Assembly: GCA_028829895.1 (NCBI GenBank)
Contig: CM054181.1
Coordinates: 6,137,501 to 6,201,500 of the forward strand
Reading direction: 5' to 3'
Length of the DNA stretch: 64,000 nucleotides
Source: Sinotaia quadrata
Taxonomy: Eukaryota; Mollusca; Gastropoda; Architaenioglossa; Viviparidae
The notes beneath the pieces were generated by a model, which saw nothing but the letters and a program-made list of their open reading frames with translations, did not search any database and was not told the DNA's origin. Shown here piece by piece: positions 23,500 to 35,084 of the stretch. The stretch's first letter is position 1; each line of letters starts with the position of its first letter. A program made the position numbers and the translations under genes.

Positions 23500-24070
23500 A
23501 CATCAGGGGCGGGAAACTCTGGCCCGCGAAGCATTTTTGTTTAGCCCGCCAAGCTATTCACAGTTAACATTGCTTTTGGCCCGCATGGCAAAAGTCACTA
23601 AAACAATATTATTGGGCATTGTTATACGCTGTCAAACAGCCAAAGCTAAACTAGTCTAAAGACTACATGTAATTTTAACAGTTTGAATTACTCACACAGA
23701 ATCGTGTGTGCATGTACAATTTATGCCTGGGGTTGTGTATATTCCACTAGAATCTCTTTATAGTTCGTTGACTTTTGAACTCTCCAAGGCCTAGGATAGA
23801 TGTACAATAGTACATGTATGTCAGCATCTGTACTCTGCCTTCACTCTCAACTCTCTGACCATCATCTAAATGACATTCTTTGCTTGTCAACCTCATCAGT
23901 TAAGCCAGACATTGAATGACTGATTCATTGTAAGCAACACCATCCATCTCATTAATCCTTCATTGAAACAGAGTTATTTTTTTAAAAATTACTTTTGTTC
24001 TCATTTTATATTCTGAACTTGCTGGACTTGTGATATTTGGTCATCTATCCGGCCCGCGAACTGTTCCATC
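23500..24070 (+). pseudogene. hAT-type transposon relic with transposase C-terminal remnant
   Basis: The left edge CAGGGGCGGGAAACTCTGGC with following CCGCGAAGC, and the later GGCCCGC words near 23578 and 24051, resemble ends of hAT elements of the Charlie/ZBED-like group. Between them, + strand codons at about 23800-23910 read SQLSDHHLNDILCLSTSS and then VKPDIE before a stop, close to the well-known C-terminal hAT dimerisation segment (consensus like S-Q-L-x-D-E-H-L). Stops occur upstream and the active-site part is missing, so it is a dead internally deleted copy. The right terminal repeat seems truncated after GGCCCGCGAACTG. Confidence 0.65.
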
Positions 24071-24074
24071 AGTT

Positions 24075-24445
24075 TTATCTAGAACAACAGTACCAGAAGA
24101 ATACCAGAAGCAGAGGAAATAACAATAACATCATCAGGACGATAACTTGAAGGCAATAACATAAGACAATAACAATAAAACCGGGGCAATAATAGTAGTA
24201 TTAGCGCAATAACAATAAAATCGGGGCGATAATAATAATAACACCGGGGCAATAATAATATCAGGACAATAATAACAACAATCGGGCAATAACAAAACAC
24301 CAGATAATACTAATAACATCAGGACAATAATAATAACACCGGGGCAATAATAATAACAACTGGACAATAATAATAACACCGGGGCAATAATAATAACAAC
24401 TGGACAATAATAATAACACCAGGGCAATAATAATAACAAGTGGTA
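24075..24445. repeat. Degenerate AATAAT / ACCGGGGCAATA repeat
   Basis: AATAATAATAACACCGGGGC-type units of 15-30 bp, irregular. Leu/Ile/Tyr-rich reverse frames arise from it and are not genes. Confidence 0.88.
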
Positions 24446-24639
24446 TGATAATCTTCAGCAATACGATGCACACATATTTAATAAACAGTGTTATCAATAA
24501 AAGTACCACTTAACTTTCAAACCAGCAGTAAGTACAAAATAATATATAATTGGCATATTAGTTATATTTTCATAACAAGCACAGATGAAATAATTCTATT
24601 TTAGTTACATTGTAACGTGATGTAAATTGATAAAATATG

Positions 24640-24930
24640 CAACAATCTCCTTTGGCTGACAGAATGGGATGAGAAGCTGGACGCTCACAACAATCTCCCT
24701 TGGCTGACCGAATGGGATGAGAAGCTGGACGCTCACAACAATCTTCCTTGGCTGACCGAATGGGATGAGAAGCTGGACGCTCACAACAATCTCCTTTGGC
24801 TGACCGAATGGGATGAGAAGCTGGACGCTCACAACAATCTTCCTTGGCTGACCGAATGGGATGAGAAGCTGGACGCTCACAACAATCTCCTTTGGCTGAC
24901 CGAATGGGATGAGAAGCTGGACGCTCACAA
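24640..24930. repeat. 48-bp minisatellite, 6 copies
   Basis: GGCTGACCGAATGGGATGAG and AGCTGGACGCTCACAACAAT recur every 48 bp. CCTTTGG and TCCTTGG variants alternate strictly, a two-unit higher-order pattern. Two reverse frames stay open as 16-residue repeats only because 48 is divisible by 3. Confidence 0.95.
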
Positions 24931-24983
24931 AAATAAATTACAAAATAATACGGTCGAGGACGAAGCCATATGTTTGCGATAGT

Positions 24984-25032
24984 ACTACCACTTACTACCA
25001 CTTACTACCACTTACTACCACTTACTACCACT
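24984..25032. repeat. 10-bp tandem, 5 copies
   Basis: ACTACCACTT repeated in pure form. Confidence 0.93.
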
Positions 25033-25714
25033 GGAGATTTCTAAGAGCGCTTAATCTTTGATTTTAGAAACACTCGAAGGAAGAACAACACAAAATAAAC
25101 ATAGAGAAACAGGTGATGCAAATTGACCCACATTGCACACAGTAATTTACTATAATCGACACGTTCAGTAATTCAGTAGTAGGTAAATCGATACAAAAGT
25201 AAGCATACAACGCACAAGTTGCATATTTACATGTGTAACGACACAGTACATTTAGATGCTGACTTGATATGACATATAAAGAAAAAATCATACAAGATCA
25301 CGAAAACAATCGACTTGAATATAGGTCACAAACTATGATTGTAAAAGCCTTTCGGGGAAAAAATAACACAAGTTCTGAATTGTTCCATTTGACTGATAAG
25401 ACAAAGAACATTCACTATATGTTTTGGTTTGCTGGAAGTGTGCAAAGTGGTTAAAAGAATGAGAAGAAGAGCGCAGTGTCGAGAAGTAGCGTCTACACGG
25501 ATGAGGTCGTACAGTTGGACTGAGTTTGTCATTGATATTAACTGATTCGTTATATCACTGATTCCCTTTTTTCCTCTTTAGTAAAAAATCTTTGATTTCT
25601 TTCATTAATAGAACTATAAACTCTAAAATAAGTAAATTAGCGATTGAATCAGACTAGCGCATTTTTGTCAACAAGTCTGTTGTTGAAATAGAAATAACAC
25701 AATTACAGACACAA
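25033..25714. other. AT-rich unique spacer
   Basis: Short frames on both strands (25064-25532) are not recognised. I see no array. Confidence 0.4.
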
Positions 25715-25732
25715 CCATACACACACACACAT

Positions 25733-25817
<85 letters not shown>

Positions 25818-25835
25818 TACGAGCGCGCGCGCGGA
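25715..25835. repeat. CA microsatellite ending in CG run
   Basis: About 95 bp of CA units, then GAGCGCGCGCGCGG at 25820-25833. It has Z-DNA potential. Confidence 0.96.
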
Positions 25836-26170
25836 AAAGTTAAAGGAATGAAATACGGTATAACATAAATTTCTAAATAATGTAAGTAAATTCTTGAAAA
25901 CCTAATAAATATTAATTTTATGACATTCTGTCTTCTTAAAGTGAAAAAGAATGCAATACTCACATATTATGGAAAATAAACTCCACACAGCCTTTGAAGG
26001 AAAAAAATAAAACCATAATGGCATTTTCACAGACACCAACCACAGTGAGGGAGGAAAGGAAAACTTAGATCCCAACTACTACAACCGAGGAAAAAAATAC
26101 AGACGGTAACAAAGAAGAAAGAAGAAAATAAAAAAGCAACAAAAAGTCGCTAATACTTAGACGAAAAATA
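25836..26170. other. A-rich unique spacer
   Basis: I see no gene or array. Confidence 0.45.
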
Positions 26171-26175
26171 TCGAA

Positions 26176-26553
26176 ATGGAGAAAAAAATATACAAACAGA
26201 AAAAGTCCACAACAGTGGACGTGAAAAAAAGAATGAAATTGACACCGTTCTGGAAGAGGTTTCAAGGGAGCTGGAGGCCACACCCCTCTCACTCTTACCA
26301 GCGACGCCATCACGACCATCAACTACGGCGACAACAACAACAGAAGGCCGGCCTACAACACCAACAGAAAAAGGCCAAAGAAGTCGAAGACGGCGCCCAC
26401 CACCATGTATCCGGAAACAACAACAGTGCCAACAACAGCAACAACAGCAACAACAACAGCAACAACAAGAACGCAAATACCACTAACAACAACGGCGACA
26501 ACACCAACAATGGTGGTACGACGAAGAACAGTACCTTTCATGTATTTTTTTAA
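26176..26553 (+). CDS. Possible Asn/Gln-rich frame in CAA/CAG-rich island
   Basis: A 125-codon frame starts with ATG in an A-rich context (MEKKIYKQKK). Residues 1-45 are basic, 50-85 Gln/His/Lys-rich, and 80-120 Asn/Ser/Thr-rich with runs such as NNNSANNSNNSNNN. No domain is recognised. The base pattern is a cryptic CAA/CAG/AAC trinucleotide repeat, and it also opens Cys-rich and Val-rich reverse frames and a Thr-rich + frame, so it may be only low-complexity DNA. No TATA, splice or poly(A) evidence ties it to a gene. Confidence 0.2.
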   Translation: MEKKIYKQKKSTTVDVKKRMKLTPFWKRFQGSWRPHPSHSYQRRHHDHQLRRQQQQKAGLQHQQKKAKEVEDGAHHHVSGNNNSANNSNNSNNNSNNKNANTTNNNGDNTNNGGTTKNSTFHVFF

Positions 26554-26985
26554 CCACCCATTTATACTCGCCACCATCGCCCATCTTCACACATCCCAAC
26601 GGACGCCGGGGACAGACACAACACCACCACCAACAACGACAACAGCACCAGTGAGAAGGCTGGGTGGGTGGTTGAAACATCTCGGGCGTATGTACACACT
26701 AGGTACAGATCTGGTGTGTTACTAGCCTTGGCTCTGTAACCCCCTTCACTTTAACATCAGGACTGGCTACAACACCAACAACTTCACCGCCGGGAACGAC
26801 AACCACAACAACCACAACCCAATCTCACGGATTACTGGGTTGGAGTCCGCCTTCGCTGGCCAGACATGTTTGGCAACGGACGCACGCAGCAAGAAGGCAC
26901 CTCCCCTCCTCCATCCACCCTCCCCCAGCGCGAAAGCGGCTGAAGCCGGAGGCGCCCCCTACATTAAGAATAAATCTTCTTCGTT
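26554..26985. other. GC-richer segment with further CAACA repeats
   Basis: It continues the compositional island with CAACACCACC and CACAACAACC runs, and has a GC-rich right part at 26845-26965. Frames here are short and unrecognised. Confidence 0.4.
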
Positions 26986-27221
26986 GAACAATTTGTTTAT
27001 CTTCTGTTTTCAATTCAATAAAATAACCTATTCATCTTTTGACAGCATTTGTTATGGGTAATTAAAATGTACTGATTGTACTTCAACCAACTAAAGTAGC
27101 TTGCGCATGCGTGAGAGCAATAGTGGCTGGGATTAAGGTAAAAAACAGCAGTCAGTTTTCTTTGCAGAATTATCAAAAATGATGAATGAATCAGCTTCAT
27201 TCCTTAGGGATGAATAAAATA

Positions 27222-27416
27222 ACGTTCTGTCCTGCTATTGGATACAATACTTATTTAGTGTGTTTAAGTGTTCTGTCCTGCTATTGGATACAATACTTAT
27301 TTAGTGTGTTTAAGTGTTCTGTCCTGCTATTGGATACAATACTTATTTAGTGTGTTTAAGTGTTCTGTCCTGCTATTGGATACGATACTTATTTAGTGTG
27401 TTTAAGTGTTCTGTCC
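27222..27416. repeat. 46-bp minisatellite, about 4 copies
   Basis: GTTCTGTCCTGCTATTGGAT recurs every 46 bp (step 27241 to 27287). Confidence 0.95.
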
Positions 27417-27775
27417 TCGCGATTAGAGATTTCTCACTTTCTCTCACCGGTTTATCAATGTCGATTTATATAACTACTTTGTCTAATATTTTTTAAATAC
27501 TGTTTACAACGTAAATAGGGTAACCACAGTTATTTAATATATTCTCTTGCAGCTATCAGCTAGTACTGATGTCATCCGTTTCAATTTCAAACATTTTGCG
27601 AAAAGAATATGCTAATTTATTATAATTTTATGTCCTACATATTAGGTTTTTATAGGGTTCTTAATAGTTCTTAAATATTTGTCTATTGAATATTGTTAAG
27701 TTCATACCTTTAAAACACTGGCTTCTGCTGCTCTGATATTTAAAGCATTTTCGCATGGACGTACAGAGAAACAGA
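27417..27775. other. AT-rich unique spacer
   Basis: I see no gene or repeat. Confidence 0.5.
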
Positions 27776-27814
27776 CAAACATATTCAAAGCACACATAAT
27801 CACAAACGCACGCA

Positions 27815-27920
27815 AACTTACACAAACACTCACACACATAGTAAATGTACTTACATTCTGCTAATAAAACAAACACTCACACACATAGTAAATGTACTTA
27901 CCTTCTGCCAATAAAACAAT
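27815..27920. repeat. Direct duplication of about 53 bp
   Basis: AAACACTCACACACATAGTA with its tail occurs twice. Confidence 0.88.
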
Positions 27921-27965
27921 CGACAGTCATATGCGACATTCACTTTTGTTCTGAACTACAAACGG

Positions 27966-28290
27966 AAATAAAATATCAGCCTTCCTCGTAAATACAATAC
28001 CAATCTTCCTTATAAATAAAATATCAACTTTCTTCGTAAATAAAATATCAAATTTTCTTGTCGATAAAATATCAACTTTCCTCGTAATTACAATATCAAC
28101 CTTCCTCGTAAATAAAATATCAACTTTAATCGTAAATAAAACATCAACCTTCCTCCTAAATACAATATCAACCTTCCTCGTAAATAAAATATCAACCTTC
28201 TTTGTAAATAAAATATCAACCTTCTTTGTAAACAAAATATCAAACGTCCTCGTAAATAAAATATCAACCTTCCTCAAGAATAAAATATAT
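27966..28290. repeat. 24-bp minisatellite, about 13 copies
   Basis: CCTCGTAAATAAAATATCAA-type units step by 24 bp with moderate divergence. The reverse frame reads as an eight-residue repeat (KVDILFTR) for 124 codons. A coding role is unsupported. Confidence 0.9.
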
Positions 28291-28438
28291 ACTTCTATCA
28301 TTTCTTCGTCTACCTCTATTTATTTAATTCCCCATTAAAGAGAATTTGACCAATGGTATCGGTGGATGCACTGAAGAACATGGGATGATTTCGGGAAGAA
28401 AAATAAATGACAAAGAAACATACTCTATTTAATGAGAC

Positions 28439-28560
28439 TTATTGTGCACGCTTGTTTCTTGCTTTTTTATCTTTTTCAAATTCTAGAGCCGCCTGCTGCT
28501 GGTATCGCAGCACGACCAAATGCTGTGCGGCTTGCTGACGCCTGGCTCGACGGTGTTGTA
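28439..28560 (-). CDS. Candidate terminal coding exon (unknown gene)
   Basis: On the - strand GTGTTTCAG at 28561-28569 could be a splice acceptor. The following 39 codons are GC-rich, coding-like and end in TAA at 28439-28441; the C-terminal residues include RYQQQAALEFEKDKK and NKRAQ, a charged, helix-prone tail. An ATTAAA lies just after the stop (28428-28433) and an AATAAA at 28319-28324, both on the - strand, so a poly(A) site is available. The pyrimidine tract is weak and no upstream exon is seen; a degenerate repeat lies immediately upstream. The protein is not recognised. It could be the last exon of a gene extending to higher coordinates, a pseudogene end, or chance. Confidence 0.35.
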
Positions 28561-28589
28561 CTGAAACACGCGACAGGGCACCGGTCCTT

Positions 28590-28735
28590 TCTCGTCTTAA
28601 CGTGAAAATTAATGTGCAGTGTCTCACATCTTAGCGTGAAAATTAATGTGCAGAGTGCCCCTCGAATTTTAGTGTGAAAATGAATTGGCAGTGTGCCCCT
28701 CGAATACCAGTGTGAAAATTAAAGTGCAGTTTGAC
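28590..28735. repeat. Degenerate tandem of about 45 bp, 3-4 copies
   Basis: GTGAAAATTAATGTGCAG followed by TGCCCCTCGAAT-type bases recurs. Confidence 0.85.
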
Positions 28736-28944
28736 TCTCACAGCTTTAAATTGCTATTATTGGAGAAAAAAAACAGAGTAGGAGAAAATCGTCATGGAGA
28801 GTTGCAGCTTGAGGTGCTCACAATAGTTCCTTTCACTGTTCATGGATAGAGTTCCCAAAATTCTATTTGTACATTAAGCTACTGTTCACAATTTCTTCAC
28901 AGTTGCGATCACACTAGAGATGGAAGGAATGCAATTTTCTCATA

Positions 28945-29500
28945 ATCGGAAATAATATAATCCAAAACCGTGAAGTTATTTGTCCACTTAAATTCAGCAA
29001 ACGTTTAGACCAGATAACTTATCGGAAATAATATAATCGCAAACCGTGAAGTTATTTGTCCACTTAAATCCAGCAAACGTTTAGACCAGATAACTTAGCG
29101 GAAGAAGTTATTTGTCCACTGAAATCCAGCAAACGTTTAGACCAGATAACTTAGCGGAAGAAGTTATTTGTCCACTGAAATCCAGCAAACGTTTAGACCA
29201 GATAACTTAGCGGAAGAAGTTATTTGTCCACTGAAATCCAGCAAACGTTTAGACCAGATAACTTAGCGGAAGAAGTTATTTGTCCACTGAAATCCAGCAA
29301 ACGTTTAGACCAGATAACTTAGCGGAAGAAGTTATTTGTCCACTGAAATCCAGCAAACGTTTAGACCAGATAACTTAGCGGAAGAAGTTATTTGTCCACT
29401 GAAATCCAGCAAACGTTTAGACCAGATAACTTAGCGGAAGAAGTTATTTGTCCACTGAAATCCAGCAAACGTTTAGACCAGATAACTTAGCGGAAGAAGG
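28945..29500. repeat. 56-bp minisatellite, about 9 copies
   Basis: CCAGCAAACGTTTAGACCAG and GAAGAAGTTATTTGTCCACT recur at an exact 56-bp step (29171, 29227). The two leftmost units are longer and keep ATAATATAATC sequence, so the homogeneous run derives from a longer ancestral unit by an internal deletion. Confidence 0.96.
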
Positions 29501-29924
29501 GAATCGAAAGAAGGTAGTGCTGAATTCAGTGAAAAACAACTCAAAATGACAACTTCCATTGTTCAAAAGACAATAGGTTGAATTTACACAGACATTTGTC
29601 CTAAACAGAGACAATCTCTGAAATAGCATATTATTTGTGATACATTTACCAACGCGTTTGCAATTTAATACTTCATCTATTTTTTTTTACAAGAAGCGGG
29701 AACGTTCGGCATCCGTCTTTGAACCTTTATGGTATCTTCGCTCTGATTGGTTGGAATAAGTATAAAGGGAAGAATGCCAAAGAAATGTGGTCACACAAGT
29801 ATCATAGTAAATAACTTCAGCTTGGTCAGATACTTTTAGTTTGGATCTCTCTCGGCCCCACATCCCGAAAAGTAGAAAAACAATTACTATGACTTTTCCT
29901 TTTTATAATTACCGCGTAATCTTA
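29501..29924. other. Unique spacer with a promoter-like stretch
   Basis: GATTGGTTGG (reverse CCAAT) at about 29746 is followed by GTATAAAGGG at about 29760. The arrangement resembles a CCAAT plus TATA core promoter, but no gene follows. Confidence 0.3.
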
Positions 29925-30262
29925 ACAGACGTCCGCACCAAAACGCTCGTAACCCAATATACTTATGACATACGTTACAGTCTAAACAGACGTCCGCACC
30001 AAAACGCTGGTAACCCAATATACTTATGACATACGTTACAGTCTAAACAGACGTCCGCACCAAAACGCTCGTAACCCAATATACTTATGACATACGTTAC
30101 AGTCTAAACAGACGTCCGCACCAAAACGCTGGTAACCCAATATACTTATGACATACGTTACAGTCTAAACAGACGTCCGCACCAAAACGCTGGTAACCCA
30201 ATATACTTATGACATACGTTACAGTCTAAATAGACGTCCGCACCAAAACGCTGGTAGCCCCA
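29925..30262. repeat. 61-bp minisatellite, 5.5 copies
   Basis: ACGTCCGCACCAAAACGCT and CATACGTTACAGTCTAAA recur every 61 bp. The GCTCGTAA and GCTGGTAA variants alternate in the first four units, a dimeric higher-order pattern. Confidence 0.95.
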
Positions 30263-30309
30263 ATCCATCCTCATTGTCGGAGTCGAAGTCTCTTAAATTA
30301 AAACTATCA

Positions 30310-30392
30310 TTCTCATCACTTTCACTATGGCATGCACTATAGTGTCACTTTCACTATGGCATGCGCAATAGTGTCACTTTCACTATGGCATG
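30310..30392. repeat. 30-bp tandem, about 3 copies
   Basis: CACTTTCACTATGGCATG recurs with AATAGTGT linkers. Confidence 0.88.
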
Positions 30393-30880
30393 AAATAGTA
30401 AGCAGTCAAACCAGACAAAACAATTCCAGTCCAATCAGACAATGCAATCCCAGAAAAACGAGTGAGACAGTAAGTTTAAGAACCAAAGAACTAGTGAGCA
30501 GCGACCGCTTCGAGTAAGAATTTTCCTCTACTTTTATAGTAATATAATTCAAGGTCATTATCATTTTAAAACTCCGGCCCTGTCAGTGCAGGACAAGAGG
30601 TTCCGTTCCTCTCCCTACAATTTCGTCGGTCACTGACCCTATCTTGACTAGCATACTGTATTTCAGCGGATACCAAACGCTATTTGGTCTTTACTTTCCC
30701 GAGCCATGACGTATTTGACCAGCGCCCGGATAGTCGCACGTCACTGATTACAACGTCTCACTTCTGCTCATTAAACTTTCACTAGTGCTTTTAGTAGCTG
30801 GCACTGCCAGTATCAATTTACTTTGTTTCTTTGCGCTCTTTGTGAAACCAAACACCCCTTTTTATTACATTACCATTTTC
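30393..30880. other. Unique spacer
   Basis: I see no gene or repeat. Confidence 0.45.
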
Positions 30881-31010
30881 TCAATCTTATTGTCCATTTG
30901 CTCAATCTTATTTTCCATTTTCCCAATTTTATTTTCCATTTCCGAATATTATTTTCCATTTTTGCAATCTTATTTGCAATTTCTAAATCATATTTTCCAT
31001 TTTCTCCATG
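30880..31010. repeat. Degenerate 21-bp tandem
   Basis: TTATTTTCCATTTTC-type units recur about every 21 bp. Confidence 0.8.
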
Positions 31011-31135
31011 TCAACCAAAAGAGATTTCAAGAAATGAACAATGGTTTGTATTTTGTGAACCTAACACATATATTTGATATTTTACATTCTAAATATTTAC
31101 TATTCTACATATTTATCTTTAATTTATCGCTTGGT

Positions 31136-31265
<130 letters not shown>

Positions 31266-31520
31266 GTGATTCCATGTGTTCATTGGGTTCGATTGATATT
31301 ATAAGTCTAGTATGGGAACGTGTGTGTGTATCTGTGCGTGTATGAGAGTTTATCTAATTACCAACCTTCAAATCTTGCTTCCTATATACTTTATTCACTT
31401 TCCTCTGACCATCCCGAGGACGTGAGAAGCAAGCATTAGAAAAATGATAAAGAAACACTGATTTCAAATCTGTGCAATAAATAAAGTAAGTAATAGGATC
31501 AGACATGAGACCCAGGAAAA
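31266..31520. other. Unique spacer
   Basis: I see no gene. Confidence 0.45.
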
Positions 31521-32025
31521 AGATCAAACAGAATCATGCACACACGAAACAATGATCAAACAGAGTCATGCACTCTGAAACAATGATCAAACAGAGTCAT
31601 GCACTCTGAAACAATGATCAAACAGAGTCATGCACTCTGAAACAATGATCAAACAGAATCATGCACTCTGAAACAATGATCAAACAGAGTCATGCACTCT
31701 GAAACAATGATCGAATAGAGGCATGCACTCACTAAACAATGATCGAACAGAAAAGACTCACCTGTCAATGATCGAACAGAGCCATGACTCAACAAACAAT
31801 GATCGAACTGACCCATACACAGACTTTGCAATGATCGAACAGAGCTTTGCACAGACTTTGCAATGATCGGACAGAGCCTTGCACAGACTTTGCAATGATC
31901 GAACAGAGCCTTGCACAGACTTTGCAATGATCGGACAGAGCCATACACAGACTTTGCAATGATCGGACAGAGCCATACACAGACTTTGCAATGATCGGAC
32001 AGAGCCATACACAGACTTTGCTATG
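31521..32025. repeat. 32-bp minisatellite in two subfamilies, about 15 copies
   Basis: The left half uses ATGATCAAACAGAGTCATGC with ACTCTGAAAC; the right half uses ATGATCGGACAGAGCCATAC with ACAGACTTTG. The switch lies at 31705-31810 through intermediate units. Reverse frames of about 120 codons are artefacts. Confidence 0.95.
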
Positions 32026-32648
32026 AAGCATAATATTAGTCGCACGCTTTTGCAAGTTATGACAAGATAAACATTGCAATATTTTCGCAGTTTGGAAAAA
32101 AGAAAAGTAAGCAACGATTTCATTAATTATTCTGTTCGAGGAATTAAATGACTAGAAAATGTAGGCCGCACGTTTGAATTGCATATTTCCTCTTGTAAAA
32201 ATAAGACATGAAATATATGATTGGTTCAGAGCGAACAAGCATGACAACTGAAGAGATAGAGCAGCAATAAAAGAAGCAGGAAATAAATGCATAAAAATTA
32301 TATTTATAATATTTGGTTTCTTATATAAGAATTAATGTTTGCCAACACTTGAGGCTGCGACGGTGATAGTGAATTACTGGAAACGGAAATAAAACGGACA
32401 TTCTGCTTCGTAGGCACTAAAATAAAAAATAGAAATTTCTCTCTTCCCAACGTAATATGTTAGTCCATCGACTGAAACGCTTGTGTTAAAGTTTAATGAC
32501 TTCCTATTGGTATTTGATTAAAGGCAACTATTGCCCTTGTAGTGATTATTAATTCTCCGTTTTCTCCTGTCTATTTGTGAATGTTCCTATCTGCGTGCGG
32601 GTAGTGTAAGCTCTTGCCCTGTCAAGGATGGATTTAGCGCAGCCTATG
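32026..32648. other. AT-rich unique spacer
   Basis: I see no gene or array. Confidence 0.45.
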
Positions 32649-32684
32649 GCTATCTATCTATCTATCTATCTATCTGTCTATCTG

Positions 32685-32736
<52 letters not shown>

Positions 32737-32737
32737 C

Positions 32738-32808
<71 letters not shown>

Positions 32809-32809
32809 C

Positions 32810-32871
<62 letters not shown>

Positions 32872-32925
32872 GTCTATCTGTCTATCTGTCTATCTGTCTA
32901 TCTATCTATCTATCTATCTATCTAC

Positions 32926-33014
<89 letters not shown>

Positions 33015-33035
33015 CATCCATCCATCCATCCACCT
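32649..33035. repeat. TATC (GATA-type) microsatellite, about 385 bp
   Basis: The longest simple repeat of the window, with TACC, TGTC and terminal CATC variants. Confidence 0.97.
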
Positions 33036-34374
33036 ATCTTCAGTCTTGTCATCACTGATCTATAACTACTCATCTTTTAAGACTTGGAACCCAAAACATA
33101 TCACTGTATACTGAGCAATTGTGAACACCATTTTGTTTTACACCTAGATTTATAGAGTACCGACAGCAGATAACTGGGGTAGTTTGGAGTAAAGTGGGCA
33201 GACGAAAAAAACTAGAAGCAAACGGGGAACGCACTCATCCACTAGTCCTTATATAAGGAAACATTTTTAACAATGCAAAGGTGGGGAGTTACGTAAATGT
33301 CACAAGCAAATAATGCCTCAACAATCCCCCACCCCAGCCCCTTATACCATGATAACTAACAATAAAGCGCACGCCAAGTGGGAATAACACTGGAAAATGC
33401 GATCAATAGAACAATACGCAACCCAGCCATGAGAGGAATATTATCGTACGTATGGAATAAACGCAGGCTCAGGTGGGATGGCTGTAGCTTGACCACGAAG
33501 GCCTACTCGGCATGGAATCGCCTGCAGCTCTTGTGTCGATGTTGGCAACTGGAAAGGTCATTCGTGGACTCTCGTGAGCATAAGTGGTTTTCAATGCGAT
33601 CACGTGGTACTGAAGCGACTACTAAACACTAACACCAGACATTAAAGCGTGGATACATGAGTCGGCCTTTAATAGTACTTGATGAATCTCGTGAGAAAAG
33701 GGACACTACTCCATGCCAGTTCTGTGCACGCGTGCATTCAGTCATACATGTCACGGTGTTGTTCCCACGTGACGTCTTTCGTTCTCTCATAAATACGATA
33801 AATACAGGACGAAACACATTATTCATTATTTCTCAATGGAAGAGAACTCAAGAATAACAATCACTAACGATGGAAGACCATTACTTTTATTAACAATCAC
33901 ATGCTATGTTGTTAAAGTAAGGTTAGACTGACTTTCCTTCGGCTCCTGGACATTTCAAATCACTCCAGAACAATTACATACATAAGAAACTATCCTCCCA
34001 GAGCTGGCGTATAATTTGTCAGAGACTCCAGCTAACTGACGCTAATTACCTAGATCTCTATGGTGCTCATTTAAGCGATTAGTTCTGATTGGTTGAAGTC
34101 ATAATTCATCTAATCTATTTAAAGTGTTTCATGAGGTAAGTAGAATAATCTAGTGATGCTTTTCGAATTTAAAAGACATATAGAGGCTGAAACAAAGGGA
34201 TGCATTAAATATAGGTCAGGTGTTCACACACTAAGGAACATAAGAAATAAAGTTATACTAATTAATTGAAAGCCAAATTATATTATTCATAAAATATAAG
34301 CATGGTCGGATAATCACCTCGCAGAGTCACAGGGTGGCAAACTGTAAGTCGGACACGGATGTGCACACGAAACT
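33036..34374. other. Unique spacer of mixed composition
   Basis: The + frame 33378-33632 (84 codons) has a varied composition but no recognised domain. A CTGATTGGTTG word near 34085 resembles that at 29746. Otherwise I see nothing. Confidence 0.3.
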
Positions 34375-34580
34375 ACTTTTACTTTTGTTTAAGAAAATCT
34401 AGAGATCCCAATGTCAGTGTTATTTTGAGACTGCATGTCAAACTCTTACTTTTGTTTAAGAAAATCTAGAGATCCCAATGTCAGTGTTATTATGAGACTG
34501 CAGTCAAACTCTTACTTTTGTAAAAAAATCTAGAGTTCCCAATGTCAGTGTTATTATGAGACTGCATGTCAAACTCTTAC
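34375..34580. repeat. Tandem of about 67 bp, 3 copies
   Basis: TCCCAATGTCAGTGTTATT and GACTGCATGTCAAACTCTTA recur. Confidence 0.93.
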
Positions 34581-34589
34581 TTTTGCTTC

Positions 34590-35060
34590 TAGAAATATGT
34601 AGGCCATGCTGTCTGCGTGACTTTGATACTGCGTGATTATGTAGGCCACGCTGTCGGCGTGACTTTGCTACTGCTTGATTATGTAGGCCATGCTGTCTGC
34701 GTGACTTTGATACTGCGTGATTATGTAGGCCACGCTGTCGGCGTGACTTTGATACTGCGTGATTATGAGGCCATGCTGTCTGCGTGACTTTGATACTGCG
34801 TGATTATGAGGCCATGCTGTCTGCGTGACTTTGATACTGCGTGATTATGTAGGCCATGCTGTCTGCGTGACTTTGATACTGCGTGATTATGTAGGCCATG
34901 CTGTCGGCGTGACTTTGATACTGCGTGATTATGTAGGCCACGCTGTCGGCGTGACTTTGATACTGCGTGATTATGTAGGCCACGCTGTCGGCGTGACTTT
35001 GATACTGCGTGATTATGTAGGCCACGCTGTCGGCGTGACTTTGATACTGCGTGATTATCG
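34590..35060. repeat. 42-bp minisatellite, about 11 copies
   Basis: GTGACTTTGATACTGCGTG and TATGTAGGCCATGCTGTC recur every 42 bp. CATGCTGTCTGC and CACGCTGTCGGC forms alternate at the left (84-bp higher-order unit) and sort into blocks to the right. Fourteen-residue repeats are open on both strands. Confidence 0.95.
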
Positions 35061-35084
35061 CTAGTCGAGTTCATCAATATTGTT

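Noticed and set aside
24570..25001. Repetitive reverse-strand frames of 107-143 codons (and similar frames at 17829-18062, 27927-28301, 31649-32123, 34763-35077, 41669-42164, 51166-51750, 59525-59870)
   Set aside because: Each coincides with a tandem array whose unit length is a multiple of 3 or has compatible length drift, so frames stay open on one or both strands without selection.
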